Below are positions 27,322 to 36,753 of a stretch of DNA of 64,000 nt, in pieces. Both the position numbers and the translations under genes were made by a program. Origin of the DNA: Paenarthrobacter sp. JL.01a (GTDB lineage Bacteria > Actinomycetota > Actinomycetes > Actinomycetales > Micrococcaceae); assembly GCF_025452095.1 (NCBI RefSeq), contig NZ_CP104877.1:3100001-3164000 (forward strand), in the 5' to 3' direction. Position 1 is the stretch's first letter. Every line of letters starts with the position of its first letter. The notes under the pieces are model-generated. The model ran no database searches, had not been told where the DNA came from, and saw only the letters and a program-made list of their open reading frames with translations.

Positions 27322-29205
27322 TTATTCTACGGTCACGCTCTTGGCGAGGTTACGCGGCTGGTCGACGTCGTAACCCTTCGCCCCGGCCAGTTCGGCGGCA
27401 AAGATCTGCAGCGGAACCGTGGTGAGCAGCGGCATGAGCAGCGTAGGCGTTTCCGGAACGTAGAACACCTGCTCCGCGTAGTCCTTGACCGACTCGTCGC
27501 CCTCTTCAGCGATGACCAAGGTGCGTGCACCACGTGCGCGGACTTCCTGGATGTTGCTGACTACCTTGGAGTGCAGGGAGTCGCGGCCGCGCGGGGAAGG
27601 CACGACAACGAAGACCGGCTGGCCGTCATCGATCAGGGCGATCGGGCCGTGCTTGAGCTCGCCGGCAGCGAAGCCTTCAGCGTGGATGTACGCGATTTCC
27701 TTGAGCTTCAATGCGCCCTCGAGAGCCACGGGGTAGCCCACGTGGCGGCCCAGGAACAGCACGGACTTCTCGTCCTTCATGCTGCGGGCGAGCTCGCGCA
27801 GCGGCCCTGCGGTATCGAGGATGGTCTGGATCTTGGCGGGGATCTTGTTCAGGTCCGCAAGGACATCCTTGATCTGGCCGGAGAAGATGTTGCCGCGCAA
27901 CTGGGCCAGGTAAAGGCCCAGGAGGTAGGCGGCGGTGATCTGTGCCAGGAAGGCCTTGGTGGACGCAACGGCGATTTCCGGACCGGCGTGCGTGTAGAGC
28001 ACAGCGTCGGATTCACGCGGAATGGTGGAGCCGTTGGTGTTGCAGATGGAGATCGTCTTGGCGCCCTGTTCGCGGGCGTAGCGGACGGCCATCAGCGTGT
28101 CCATGGTTTCACCGGACTGGCTGATCGAAACCACCAGCGTCTTGGCATCCACAATCGGATCGCGGTAGCGGAACTCATGGGCGAGCTCCACCTCCGTGGG
28201 GATACGGCACCAGTTCTCGATGGCGTACTTGGCCACCAGGCCGGCGTAAGCGGCAGTACCACAGGCGAGGACGATGATCTTGTCCACCTGTTTGAGGAGC
28301 TCGGGGTCGATCCGGAGCTCGTCCAGGGTCAGCTGGCCGTTGAGGTCCGAGCGGCCCAGAAGGGTCTGTGCCACGGCGTCAGGCTGGTCGTGGATTTCCT
28401 TCTCCATGAAGGAGTTGAAGCCACCCTTTTCAGCCGATGCCGGGTCCCAGTCGACGTGGTATTCCTTGCCTTCGGCGGGAGCGCCGAAGAAGTCGGTGAT
28501 CTCCACGGAGTCCGCGGTGATGGTGACGATCTGGTCCTGGCCCAGTTCCACAGCGCGGCGCGTGTAGTCAATGAATCCGGAGACGTCGGAACCGAGGAAG
28601 TTCTCGCCGTCGCCCAGGCCCACCACCAGGGGCGAGTTGCGGCGGGCAGCAACGACGACGTCGGGCTGGTCCGCGTGTACGGCCAAGAGGGTAAACGCAC
28701 CCTCGAGGCGCTGGCAGGCCAGGCGCATCGCTTCGGTGAGGTTGCCGCCGTCGCCCTTGAGCTGGTTGCGGAAGATGTCGCCCAGAAGTGCGGCAGCCAC
28801 TTCGGTGTCGGTTTCCGATTCGAACGTGACACCCTTGGCGAGCAGTTCCTGGCGGAGCTCAGCGAAGTTCTCGATGATGCCGTTGTGGATGACAGCCAGG
28901 CGGCCGCCATCGGAGAGGTGCGGGTGCGCGTTACGGTCGGTGGGGCCGCCGTGCGTGGCCCACCGGGTGTGGCCAATGCCAGTCAGGGACTCGGGAACGG
29001 GATGGGCTTCCAGTTCCTCGATCAGATTGCTCAGCTTGCCGGACTTTTTGCGCGATGAGATTGCCCCATCGGCGACTACTGCGACGCCGGCGGAGTCATA
29101 GCCGCGGTACTCCAGACGGCGCAGCCCTTCCACTACGACGTCAAGGGCGCTGTAACCAGCTGCCTCGCGAGACGAATTGCCAACATAGCCTACGATTCCA
29201 CACAT
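27322..29205 (-). CDS. glmS: Glutamine-fructose-6-phosphate aminotransferase (isomerizing)
   Basis: GlmS makes glucosamine 6-phosphate, feeding GlmM (31190-32554) and UDP-GlcNAc for peptidoglycan and mycothiol. The 627-residue protein must start at ATG 29205 so that Cys2 (MCGIVGYVG) becomes the N-terminal nucleophile of the glutaminase domain; the 10 extra residues of the ORF would block this. Two SIS domains follow ([36 protein letters not shown]), and it ends with the conserved KSVTVE. No glmS ribozyme is visible in the short leader. Confidence 0.97.
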   Translation of the reverse strand: MCGIVGYVGNSSREAAGYSALDVVVEGLRRLEYRGYDSAGVAVVADGAISSRKKSGKLSNLIEELEAHPVPESLTGIGHTRWATHGGPTDRNAHPHLSDGGRLAVIHNGIIENFAELRQELLAKGVTFESETDTEVAAALLGDIFRNQLKGDGGNLTEAMRLACQRLEGAFTLLAVHADQPDVVVAARRNSPLVVGLGDGENFLGSDVSGFIDYTRRAVELGQDQIVTITADSVEITDFFGAPAEGKEYHVDWDPASAEKGGFNSFMEKEIHDQPDAVAQTLLGRSDLNGQLTLDELRIDPELLKQVDKIIVLACGTAAYAGLVAKYAIENWCRIPTEVELAHEFRYRDPIVDAKTLVVSISQSGETMDTLMAVRYAREQGAKTISICNTNGSTIPRESDAVLYTHAGPEIAVASTKAFLAQITAAYLLGLYLAQLRGNIFSGQIKDVLADLNKIPAKIQTILDTAGPLRELARSMKDEKSVLFLGRHVGYPVALEGALKLKEIAYIHAEGFAAGELKHGPIALIDDGQPVFVVVPSPRGRDSLHSKVVSNIQEVRARGARTLVIAEEGDESVKDYAEQVFYVPETPTLLMPLLTTVPLQIFAAELAGAKGYDVDQPRNLAKSVTVE

Positions 29206-29344
29206 GGGTACAAGCCTAGCGGCTTCTCCAAACAACTGACGTGGGACATCCTATTTCCGGAGGCTTGCGGTGCGCTGTTAAGAACGCACAATTCACCGTC
29301 CGGTCATCGCGCATTTCCTGATCAGCCGCGCGGAGGGCAGAATC

Positions 29345-30316
29345 ATGAGCGTGACTTTGCAACGCACCGAAGCTAACGGCGACGGCGCTTCCCCGTTTGT
29401 TGAGCTGGACCGCCAGACCTGGTCCAGGCTCGCGGCGCAGATGGAGCAGCCCCTCAACGAAGAGGACATTTTCCGCCTCCGGGGCCTCGGCGATCCCTTG
29501 GACATGAAGGAAGTCCGGGAGGTCTACCTCCCCCTCTCAAGGCTTCTCCACCTGTACGTCCAGGCATCCCACCAGCTGCACGCGGCAACCACCACCTTCC
29601 TCGGAGAGCAGACCCAGCGCACGCCGTTCGTGATCGGCGTCGCCGGTTCCGTGGCGGTCGGCAAGTCCACCATCGCCCGCGTGCTCCGCGAGATGCTGCG
29701 CCGCTGGCCAGGCACGCCCAATGTCGAGCTCATCACCACGGACGGCTTCCTGTACCCGCTGGCCGAGCTCAAGCGCCGCCACCTCCTTGAACGCAAGGGC
29801 TTCCCCGAGTCCTACGACCGGCGCGGGCTTCTCCGCTTTGTCTCGGAGGTCAAGGGCGGGGCCGAGGAAGTCCGGGCGCCGTGGTACTCACACGTGACCT
29901 ACGACATCGTGCCGGGCAAGGAAGTCGTCGTGCGACGCCCCGATGTCCTGATCGTCGAGGGTTTGAACGTGCTTGCGCCGGCCCGGCCCCGCATGGACGG
30001 AAAGCAAGGCCTCGCGATCAGTGACTTCTTCGATTTCTCCATCTACGTCGATGCCAAGACCTCGTACATCGAGGAATGGTACGTGGACCGCTTCCGCAAG
30101 CTGCGCAGCACCGCCTTTGCCCAGCCCGAGTCCTACTTCCACCGGTACGCCACGTTGTCCGACGAAGACGCCGAATCCACGGCCCGGGGCATCTGGAAGC
30201 GCATCAACGAGCCCAACCTGAAGGAAAACGTCCTGCCGACGCGTGGGCGGGCACAGCTGGTGCTCACCAAGGATGCGGACCACTCCATCCGGCGCATGCT
30301 GTTAAGGAAGGTCTAG
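29345..30316 (+). CDS. coaA: Type I pantothenate kinase
   Basis: CoaA phosphorylates pantothenate, the first and controlling step of CoA synthesis. The 323-residue protein has the P-loop [17 protein letters not shown] (about residues 98-114), TTDGFLYP and VIVEGLNVL, and ends with a family-typical [12 protein letters not shown]. It is divergent from glmS. Its stop is immediately followed by the start of a D,D-carboxypeptidase gene, so the two are co-transcribed. Confidence 0.96.
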   Translation: MSVTLQRTEANGDGASPFVELDRQTWSRLAAQMEQPLNEEDIFRLRGLGDPLDMKEVREVYLPLSRLLHLYVQASHQLHAATTTFLGEQTQRTPFVIGVAGSVAVGKSTIARVLREMLRRWPGTPNVELITTDGFLYPLAELKRRHLLERKGFPESYDRRGLLRFVSEVKGGAEEVRAPWYSHVTYDIVPGKEVVVRRPDVLIVEGLNVLAPARPRMDGKQGLAISDFFDFSIYVDAKTSYIEEWYVDRFRKLRSTAFAQPESYFHRYATLSDEDAESTARGIWKRINEPNLKENVLPTRGRAQLVLTKDADHSIRRMLLRKV

Positions 30317-31183
30317 TTGCGCACCGAAAACACTCCGCTGCCCAGCCGTCGGGCTTTTGCCGGGCTGCTCACGGCCGGAGCCGGGCTTGCTGCCCTGACC
30401 GCCTGCACTCCACAGAATGGCACGCCCTCCCCCGCCGGGGCTACGGTGCCGGTCCAGGCCGACGCCACGCCGTCAGCGGCCGCCTCCAGCACCGCTGCCG
30501 CACCCACCACCGAGCCGACAGCCACTGCGGAGCCCACGGTGGCTACCCCAAGTCCGGCTCCTTCGAGCACCCTCAAGACCCAGTACTCATTGACCGATCC
30601 CACCAGCCCCTGGGTCGTCGTCAACAAGCACAGGCCCCTGAACCCGCAGAACTTTGTGCCCGCAGATTTGGTGCAGCCGGCCATACGGCTCGCCGTCAGC
30701 GGGGAAGCCGCGTTGCTGAACAGCACGACGGCGGCTGCCGCGGAAAAGATGTTCGGCGCGGCGGCTTCGGAGGGCGTCATCATGACGCTGGCTTCGGGCT
30801 ACCGTTCCTATACCACCCAGGTGTCCACGTACAACGGATATGTCGCCAGCTCCGGTCAGGCCGGGGCCGACCATGCTTCGGCACGCCCGGGCCATTCGGA
30901 GCACCAAACGGGTTGGGCTTTCGATATCGGCGACGGCGGTGGAGCCTGCAGCTTCCAGCCGTGCTTCGCCGAGCAACCGGCAGCGGTTTGGGCCAAGGCC
31001 AATGCGCACAAGTACGGATTCGTCGTGCGGTACCCGTGGATGTTCCACGAAACCACGGGCTACTTCTACGAGTCCTGGCACCTGCGGTACATCGGAGTCG
31101 ATGCCGCGGTGGACATGGCCACACGCGGCATCGCGACTCTCGAAGAATACTTCGGGCTTGAGGCAGCGCCTGACTACCTCTAG
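30317..31183 (+). CDS. VanY-type D-alanyl-D-alanine carboxypeptidase, Tat lipoprotein
   Basis: This is a peptidase M15B zinc enzyme that trims D-Ala from peptidoglycan stem peptides. The N-terminus SRRAFAGLLTAGAGLAALTAC combines a twin-arginine-like motif with a lipobox whose Cys would be lipidated, followed by a long Pro/Ala/Thr linker. The catalytic site is visible: HSEHQTGWAFDI (zinc His and Asp) and ESWHLRYIG (Glu base and zinc His). It starts at TTG directly after the coaA stop, with AAGGAAGG 5 nt upstream. Confidence 0.87.
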   Translation: MRTENTPLPSRRAFAGLLTAGAGLAALTACTPQNGTPSPAGATVPVQADATPSAAASSTAAAPTTEPTATAEPTVATPSPAPSSTLKTQYSLTDPTSPWVVVNKHRPLNPQNFVPADLVQPAIRLAVSGEAALLNSTTAAAAEKMFGAAASEGVIMTLASGYRSYTTQVSTYNGYVASSGQAGADHASARPGHSEHQTGWAFDIGDGGGACSFQPCFAEQPAAVWAKANAHKYGFVVRYPWMFHETTGYFYESWHLRYIGVDAAVDMATRGIATLEEYFGLEAAPDYL

Positions 31184-31189
31184 CTCTAC

Positions 31190-32554
31190 CTAGACGGCCA
31201 TCTCGCTGGTGGCGCCGAGGCGCTCCTTGACCACGGCTGCCAGCTCAGTGCAAATGCGTTCGGCGGTTTCCATGTCTGCCGCTTCCACCATCACGCGGAC
31301 CAGCGCCTCCGTACCCGAGGGACGGAGCAGCACGCGGCCGGTTTCGCCGAGTTCCAGCTCGGCTGCGGCCACAGCCGCGGCCACGCCTTCGTCGGTGGCG
31401 GCGCGGGCCTTGTCGACGCCCTTGACGTTGATCATGAGCTGCGGGAGCTTGGTCATCACGCCGGCAAGCTCCTGGAGGGAGCGTCCTGTGAGGGCCACCT
31501 GCGCGGCAAGCTGCAGACCGGTCAGGACGCCGTCGCCTGTGGTTGCATAGTCGGAGAAGATCACGTGGCCGGACTGTTCGCCGCCCAGGTTGTAACCGCC
31601 GTCGCGCATTTCCTCCAGTACGTAGCGGTCACCCACACCGGTTTCGCGGATGGTGATGCCGGCATCGCGGAGGGCGATCTTGAGGCCAAGGTTGCTCATG
31701 ACCGTGGCAACCAGGATGTCGTCCTTGAGCTTTCCGGCCTTCTTGAGGGCCAGGGCCAGGATCGCCATGATCTGGTCGCCGTCCACTTCGTTGCCTTCGT
31801 GGTCGACCGCAAGGCAGCGGTCAGCATCGCCGTCGTGCGCTACGCCGAGGTCGGCGCCATGCTTGACGACGGCTTCCTTCAGCGGACCCAGGTGCGTTGA
31901 ACCCACGCCTTCGTTGATGTTCAGGCCATCGGGCTCGGCACCGATCACCACGACGTCCGCGCCGGCGTCCTTGAACACCTGGGGCGAGCAACCACTCGCG
32001 GCGCCGTGGGCGCAGTCGACCACGACTTTCAAACCGTCCAGGCGCTTCGGGAGCGTGCCGAGCAGGTGGACGATGTAGCGGTCCTCGGCGTCGGAGAAGC
32101 GCTGGATGCGTCCGACGTCGGCGCCCACGGGCCGCTGCGGCTCTTTGCCCAGCTGTGCCTCAATGGCGTCCTCGACGTCGTCAGGCAGCTTCTGGCCGCC
32201 CCGTGCGAAGAACTTGATTCCGTTGTCCGGCGCAGGATTGTGGGAGGCGGACAGCATGACGCCGAAGTCGGCGTCGAGGTCTGCCACCAGGTAAGCCGCG
32301 GCCGGGGTGGGGAGAACACCGGCGTCGTAGACGTCGATACCGGAGCTGGAAAGCCCGGCCTCCACGGCGGCGGCGAGGAATTCACCGCTGGCCCTGGGGT
32401 CCCTGGCGACTACCGCCCGGGGCCGTTTTCCGTCCGTCGCGCGGTCATGGCCGAGTACGACGGCGGCCGCCTGCGCGAGCTGCATAGCCAGTTCGGCGGT
32501 GAGTAATCCGTTCGCGAGACCGCGCACGCCATCTGTTCCAAATAATCTAGACAT
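31190..32554 (-). CDS. glmM: Phosphoglucosamine mutase
   Basis: GlmM converts glucosamine 6-phosphate to glucosamine 1-phosphate. The 454-residue protein begins [12 protein letters not shown] and has the phosphoserine loop [16 protein letters not shown] (about residues 103-118), the metal loop [10 protein letters not shown] and the C-terminal [15 protein letters not shown] 32554 is preceded by a -10-like TAAACT (32562-32567) ending 7 nt upstream, so the mRNA is probably leaderless; a GTG at 32578 would be upstream of that -10. Confidence 0.96.
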   Translation of the reverse strand: MSRLFGTDGVRGLANGLLTAELAMQLAQAAAVVLGHDRATDGKRPRAVVARDPRASGEFLAAAVEAGLSSSGIDVYDAGVLPTPAAAYLVADLDADFGVMLSASHNPAPDNGIKFFARGGQKLPDDVEDAIEAQLGKEPQRPVGADVGRIQRFSDAEDRYIVHLLGTLPKRLDGLKVVVDCAHGAASGCSPQVFKDAGADVVVIGAEPDGLNINEGVGSTHLGPLKEAVVKHGADLGVAHDGDADRCLAVDHEGNEVDGDQIMAILALALKKAGKLKDDILVATVMSNLGLKIALRDAGITIRETGVGDRYVLEEMRDGGYNLGGEQSGHVIFSDYATTGDGVLTGLQLAAQVALTGRSLQELAGVMTKLPQLMINVKGVDKARAATDEGVAAAVAAAELELGETGRVLLRPSGTEALVRVMVEAADMETAERICTELAAVVKERLGATSEMAV

Positions 32555-32647
32555 CGGGTCAAGTTTAGACGACGCCACGGCAGCAGCTGTTCATCGGGGC
32601 TTGGGAGCGTCCCCTCCCGACCCACCTTTGCGGCGTGCTTAAACGGC

Positions 32648-32684
32648 GGAAGCCCGCCCCACCGAAAGGATGGAACGGGCCTCC
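32648..32684 (-). terminator. Possible terminator after rpsI
   Basis: GGAAGCCCG and CGGGCCTCC can form an imperfect stem with a GC-rich loop about 30 nt after the rpsI stop. The minus-strand tail is not a clear T-run, so this could instead be an mRNA 3' hairpin. Confidence 0.4.
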
Positions 32685-32711
32685 GATACCCCTGACGTGG
32701 GGCGAAGCGAA

Positions 32712-33221
32712 TTAACGCTTGGAGTACTGCTGGGCCTTGCGTGCCTTCTTGAGACCGGCCTTCTTACGCTCGATGACGCGGGCGTCGCGAGTCAGGAAGC
32801 CAGCCTTCTTGAGGGTGGCGCGGTTGTTCTCGACGTCGATCTCGTTCAGCGAACGGGCGATGCCGAGGCGCAGTGCACCAGCCTGGCCGGAGGGGCCACC
32901 ACCGTGGATCCGGGCGATGACGTCGTAAGCACCTTCGAGGTCAAGAACGCGGAACGGTTCGTTGACATCCTGCTGGTGCAGCTTGTTCGGGAAGTAGTTG
33001 GCCAGCTCGCGGCCGTTGATGATCCACTTGCCGGAACCCGGAACAACGCGAACGCGTGCAACGGCTTCCTTGCGGCGGCCAACAGCTGCACCGGCGACGG
33101 TCAGTGCCGGGCGCTCCTTCTTGGGAGCATCTTCAGCAGCGGCGCTGCTTTCAGAGGTGTAGCTGGTGAGGTTTTCCTCAGCCTCGACGGCTTCGGCGGT
33201 CAGTTCTTCGTTCTGAGCCAC
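32712..33221 (-). CDS. rpsI: Ribosomal protein uS9
   Basis: The C-terminal domain ([17 protein letters not shown] to [12 protein letters not shown]) is uS9, whose basic tail reaches the P-site tRNA. An acidic N-terminal extension of about 40 residues precedes it, as in other actinobacteria. It is 38 nt downstream of rplM, the usual pair. Confidence 0.97.
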   Translation of the reverse strand: MAQNEELTAEAVEAEENLTSYTSESSAAAEDAPKKERPALTVAGAAVGRRKEAVARVRVVPGSGKWIINGRELANYFPNKLHQQDVNEPFRVLDLEGAYDVIARIHGGGPSGQAGALRLGIARSLNEIDVENNRATLKKAGFLTRDARVIERKKAGLKKARKAQQYSKR

Positions 33222-33259
33222 GGTTCTCCTTGTAATGAAAAGTTGGTTGGTGGCCAGGA

Positions 33260-33703
33260 CTACTGGGCGACCTGGGTGATTTCGAAAGTCTTCGGCTGCT
33301 GTGCAGCGTGGGGGTGCTCGGAGCCTGCGTAGACCTTGAGCTTGCCCAGCTGCTGAGCTGCCAGGGAGTTCTTGGGGAGCATGCCCTTGATGGCCTTCTC
33401 AACAGCGCGAACCGGGTTGGATTCCAGCAGCTCGGCGTAGTTGACGGAGGTCAGGCCGCCCGGGTAACCGGAGTGGCGGTATGCGCGCTTCTGCTCCAGC
33501 TTGGCGCCGGTGAGGGCAACCTTTTCAGCGTTGATGATGATGACGAAGTCGCCCATGTCCATGTGGGACGCATAGGTCGGCTTGTGCTTTCCGCGCAGCA
33601 GTGTTGCGGTCTGGCTGGCAAGACGACCAAGGACAACGTCGGTGGCGTCAATGACGTGCCACTGGCGGTTGATATCGCCGGGCTTCGGGGTGTACGTACG
33701 CAC
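33260..33703 (-). CDS. rplM: Ribosomal protein uL13
   Basis: The 147-residue protein shows [30 protein letters not shown] and the GMLPKNSLA loop typical of uL13. It uses a GTG start at 33703 and forms an operon with rpsI. A leader of about 200 nt separates it from its predicted promoter. Confidence 0.97.
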   Translation of the reverse strand: MRTYTPKPGDINRQWHVIDATDVVLGRLASQTATLLRGKHKPTYASHMDMGDFVIIINAEKVALTGAKLEQKRAYRHSGYPGGLTSVNYAELLESNPVRAVEKAIKGMLPKNSLAAQQLGKLKVYAGSEHPHAAQQPKTFEITQVAQ

Positions 33704-33990
33704 GGTTTTGCCTCGTTCTTGTTCTGGCGTTCATGTTTTAGGCGACACGCAGTGAGTCGTGTACCTACTATGTATGCGCTACCGGAGCAGAGGTGAGGGC
33801 TCTATGTACCAGTCATCCCAAGATCTCGAAATGCCTCCGGAGTTAGCGATCCTGCAACTGGATCCCCCTGAAGGCATGTGTCATCGAGATAGGACACGCA
33901 CAACGACTCTAAACAATACCGGTAACGGGGCGCCCGGGTCAAAATGGGGTTAGACCGCCCGGGGGTACCTGTGTTAATGAGGGAGAGCAC
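33704..33990. promoter_or_regulatory. Intergenic region with rplM promoter and leader
   Basis: This 287-nt divergent region lies between rplM and the Tad locus. On the minus strand a -35 TTGACC (33937-33942) and -10 TATTGT (33913-33918), 18 nt apart, would give rplM-rpsI a leader of about 200 nt, long enough for ribosomal-protein feedback. A 49-codon plus-strand ORF at 33804-33953 has a purine-rich stretch before it but no recognisable similarity and is not called. Confidence 0.5.
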
Positions 33991-34635
33991 GTGACTGACG
34001 GACTTGCCATGCCACTCCTGCTGGCGCTTGCAGGCCTCCTGCTCAGCCCGTTGTGCGAGCTGCTCATCGCCCGCTCGCTGCCGCGGCTCGGCGGCCTCCC
34101 TCCCCTTAAGGTCCGGATCACGACGGCGGCGCTTACGGCATTGCTCTTCGCTTTGCTTGGGGGGCGGTTTGGGATGGCGTCGGAATTGCCGGCCTTTCTT
34201 TTATTGGCGCTTTTAGGCGTCCAATTATCCCGCATTGATTTCACGCTTCATTTGCTTCCCAACCCCCTTGTTTTGGCCCTGCTTGTCGGCGCAATGGGGC
34301 TTCTGGCTGTGTCTTCGATGCTTGAGCCTGGGTGGACAGACCTGCTCCGCGCACTCGCCGGAGGCTTCATACTCTTCGCCGGCTACCTGATTTTGGGACT
34401 GATTTCGCCGGGCGCCCTCGGAATGGGCGATGTGAAGCTCGCGGCACCACTTGGAATGTACTTGGGCTACTTGGGTTGGCAGCAAGTACTCTTCGGCGGC
34501 TTGCTGGGATTCGTGGTGGGCGGGGTGCTCACGGTGCTGATGTTGCGGCTGCGATCCGCGGAAAAACCAGCAGAAACGGCTCATGGACCCGCAATGGTCC
34601 TCGCAGCCTTCGGTGTCATCCTCGCCCTGCACTGA
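33991..34635 (+). CDS. tadV: Prepilin peptidase (A24, TadV/CpaA)
   Basis: This polytopic inner-membrane aspartic protease cleaves Flp-type prepilins. The 214-residue protein has about seven hydrophobic segments and the two catalytic aspartates: SRIDFTLHLLPN (about residue 81) and GMGDVKLAAP (about 146). It begins at GTG with GAGGGAG upstream and opens the Tad locus, separated by 319 nt from the pilin gene. Confidence 0.87.
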   Translation: MTDGLAMPLLLALAGLLLSPLCELLIARSLPRLGGLPPLKVRITTAALTALLFALLGGRFGMASELPAFLLLALLGVQLSRIDFTLHLLPNPLVLALLVGAMGLLAVSSMLEPGWTDLLRALAGGFILFAGYLILGLISPGALGMGDVKLAAPLGMYLGYLGWQQVLFGGLLGFVVGGVLTVLMLRLRSAEKPAETAHGPAMVLAAFGVILALH

Positions 34636-34954
34636 GCCTGGCTGAGTACGTGCTTATCCCTGCTTGACGCAGCTTCCCCATTAGTAAGTCTCCTGTCGGA
34701 ACCAAGTAGTTCCCGCCTGTTCAGAGGCCGGGACTGAGTACTTCGCGCCTCCGGTGTTGTCGGGCAAGTAATGCGTGCCCAAATAAATCGAGTACGGCTA
34801 CGCATTGTGGCTTTTGGTGTGGCTAGGCAATTCTTGAGTCATCGAATTCCGAACGGCAAAAGCGATAACAGCCCTTCGAGCTCGGACATATCTGCACTCT
34901 CGCAATAACCATTCATTACACTCAAACAAAATCATTTCTGGGAGGGATTTTCCA
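34636..34954 (+). promoter_or_regulatory. Regulatory intergenic region upstream of the Flp pilin gene
   Basis: This 319-nt region holds no convincing ORF. Six short RAGTA motifs (AAGTA or GAGTAC) occur near 34644, 34684, 34704, 34736, 34766 and 34790, spaced 20-40 nt. The last 60 nt before flp are AT-rich for this genome (CATTACACTCAAACAAAATC), consistent with a strong promoter and leader. GGGAGG forms the ribosome-binding site of flp. No terminator hairpin was seen. Confidence 0.35.
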
Positions 34955-35152
34955 ATGTCTACTTTCATGATCCACACCATCGCTTTCATCGCCGGCGTCA
35001 AGGACCGCTTCGCCCGGGAAGAGAAAGGCGCGACCGCCGTTGAATATGGCCTGCTCGTAGCTCTGATCGCCGCAGTCATCGTGGGTACGGTCCTCACTCT
35101 CGGTCAAGACGTCCTGAAGGGCTTCAAGACCGTCGCTGACACCCTGCCGTAG
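34955..35152 (+). CDS. flp: Flp/Fap-type pilin
   Basis: The 65-residue protein has the type IVb pilin signature: a charged leader ending EEKG, then ATAVEYGLLVALIAAVIVGTV, with Glu5 and Tyr6 of the mature protein. Cleavage is expected after Gly by the A24 peptidase encoded upstream. It is the major pilus subunit of the Tad system, anchored in the membrane before assembly. Confidence 0.93.
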   Translation: MSTFMIHTIAFIAGVKDRFAREEKGATAVEYGLLVALIAAVIVGTVLTLGQDVLKGFKTVADTLP

Positions 35153-35183
35153 CCCGGACCTGGCCGGCTTCATTTCGATACCC

Positions 35184-35223
35184 GGGCCGGCTGCTCCGAT
35201 GAACAATCGGCTGCAGCCGGCCC
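35184..35223 (+). other. Intercistronic hairpin between flp and tadE
   Basis: GGGCCGGCTGC (35184-35194) pairs perfectly with GCAGCCGGCCC (35213-35223), extended inside by CCGAT/ATCGG. No T-run follows, so it is more likely an mRNA-stabilising or partial-termination element that lets pilin be made in excess over the assembly proteins. Confidence 0.6.
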
Positions 35224-35247
35224 AGGCTCATTCATCTGGGAGAAGAA

Positions 35248-35658
35248 ATGAGATCCAAAAAGACCAAGGACCAAGCAGGCGCTGTAGCTGTTGAGTTCGC
35301 TTTGGTGCTGCCGATATTTCTCGTATTGGTGCTCGGCATTTTTGAGTTCGGCCGGGCATTCAATATCCAGATCTCATTGTCGGAGGCCGCCCGGGAAGCA
35401 GCGCGCTACGCCGCAATTCATCAGGCCGAAGCGGGCTACAGCGTCAGTGCTGCCCAGGCCGCGGGTGTGGCTGCCGCTCCATCGGTCAGCCTGAAGCCCG
35501 GAGATATAACGGTTGTTTCGTCAGGGTCCACCCCTTGCAACGTCACTGTCACGGTCTCCTACAGCACAACGTGGATGACCGGCTTTCCAGGACTGGTGCC
35601 GGGAATTCCGTCGCAGTTGAAGACCTCAGGCAAAGGAGTCATGCGATGTGGCGGCTGA
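35248..35658 (+). CDS. tadE: TadE-like pseudopilin
   Basis: The 136-residue protein has a prepilin-like N-terminus (DQAGAVAVEFALVLPIFLVLVLGIFEFGRAFN), the TadE signature, with the Glu at the expected place after a Gly cleavage site. It is a predicted minor pilin or membrane-anchored assembly factor. Its end overlaps the start of the next gene by 13 nt. Confidence 0.88.
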   Translation: MRSKKTKDQAGAVAVEFALVLPIFLVLVLGIFEFGRAFNIQISLSEAAREAARYAAIHQAEAGYSVSAAQAAGVAAAPSVSLKPGDITVVSSGSTPCNVTVTVSYSTTWMTGFPGLVPGIPSQLKTSGKGVMRCGG

Positions 35659-36707
35659 GGCATGACGACCCCGAGCGGGGAGCAGTGGCCCCCATGACGG
35701 CAATGCTTATGGTGGCCCTGTTGGGCATGACCGCTTTTGCGGTTGATGTGGCGATGATGTATTCCGAGCACGCGCAACTGCAGAATGGCGCTGACTCAGC
35801 CGCCATCGGCATTGCTCAAGCGTGTGCCAAGAGCGCCAGCTCCAGCGACTGCGCTGCTCCGTCGTCGGCTGCGACCTCCCTGGCCGGCATGAATGCCCTG
35901 GACGGCGTCAGCAATGCCCCGGTGGCCTCAGTCAACCTCAGTACCGGGACCGTCGATATCACTACCCAATCACGCAACACCTCCGGGGATAACCATTTCT
36001 CCCTGGTGTTCGCCCGCGCTCTTGGCCTGGAAACGGCCGACATCAAAGCAAAAGCACAAGCGAAATTTGGTGGTTTCAAGGCAACCGACGCTTTGCCGCT
36101 TACGTTCTCCAAATGTGAGTCGGACCCGAGCTTCACCAAGGGCCTCCAGTTCTTTCCGGTCCATGGGACCAAACTGTCCGATGATCCCGCGTACGCCTGC
36201 CCACACCAGTCATCTTCGGGCTTCGAAGTTCCCGGAGGCTTTGGCTGGCTCGATCACACGGGGCAATGCACCATACATCTCGACGTGAGCAATCCTTGGG
36301 TCAATTCCAATCCGGGCAATGACTTTGACTCGACCTGCAGTTCCACTTTCGCTTCATGGGAGGCAAAGCTCAAAGCCGGCAAACCTGTTGAAGTTCTTAT
36401 TCCCGTCTTCAACACTTACTGCCCCGTCAAGAAGGGCTCGGGGACCAACCCCTGCAATTCCGCACCATCCGGCAAAGCCTTCAAGATCGAAGCGTTTGCC
36501 CAAATCTCACTGAGTGGCTGGCACCTCAACGGTGGCGGGCCAACATACATGTCCTCCGACGCGGCGGCTCTGCAGAAATCGTTGAAGTTGGGCAACAGTG
36601 ACACCGGCTTGTTCGGAACATTCATCAAGAAAGTAAGTCTGACGGAGGCCGCGACTCTGGGCGGTCCTACCACGTACGGCGCCTTGGGTGTCCAACTCAC
36701 TAAATAG
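35646..36707 (+). CDS. TadG-like pilus assembly protein
   Basis: The 353-residue protein starts with DDPERGAVAPMTAMLMVALLGMTAFAVDV, a single N-terminal membrane segment of the TadE/G type, and AQLQNGADSAAIGIAQAC typical of TadG. The rest is extracytoplasmic with several cysteines. ATG 35646, with AAAGGAG upstream, overlaps tadE and is preferred over the ORF start at 35535, which lies deep in tadE. I see no clear von Willebrand factor A metal site. Confidence 0.83.
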   Translation: MWRLRHDDPERGAVAPMTAMLMVALLGMTAFAVDVAMMYSEHAQLQNGADSAAIGIAQACAKSASSSDCAAPSSAATSLAGMNALDGVSNAPVASVNLSTGTVDITTQSRNTSGDNHFSLVFARALGLETADIKAKAQAKFGGFKATDALPLTFSKCESDPSFTKGLQFFPVHGTKLSDDPAYACPHQSSSGFEVPGGFGWLDHTGQCTIHLDVSNPWVNSNPGNDFDSTCSSTFASWEAKLKAGKPVEVLIPVFNTYCPVKKGSGTNPCNSAPSGKAFKIEAFAQISLSGWHLNGGGPTYMSSDAAALQKSLKLGNSDTGLFGTFIKKVSLTEAATLGGPTTYGALGVQLTK

Positions 36708-36753
36708 CAATCAATCTGGGAGAAAACTCCACGTGCAATAAGGGAGAACCACA

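Noticed and set aside
26995..29058. 687-codon plus-strand ORF antisense to glmS and acpS
   Set aside because: It mirrors the conserved glmS gene; the protein is compositionally odd (Val/Asp/Gly rich) with no motif. Long antisense frames are expected in high-GC DNA.
29206..29344. glmS ribozyme upstream of glmS
   Set aside because: The glmS leader is short and shows no ribozyme core; that ribozyme is typical of Firmicutes.
33804..33953. 49-codon plus-strand ORF with a purine-rich stretch before ATG
   Set aside because: It lies in the rplM leader region, has no similarity I can name and overlaps the predicted rplM promoter; kept as a note only.
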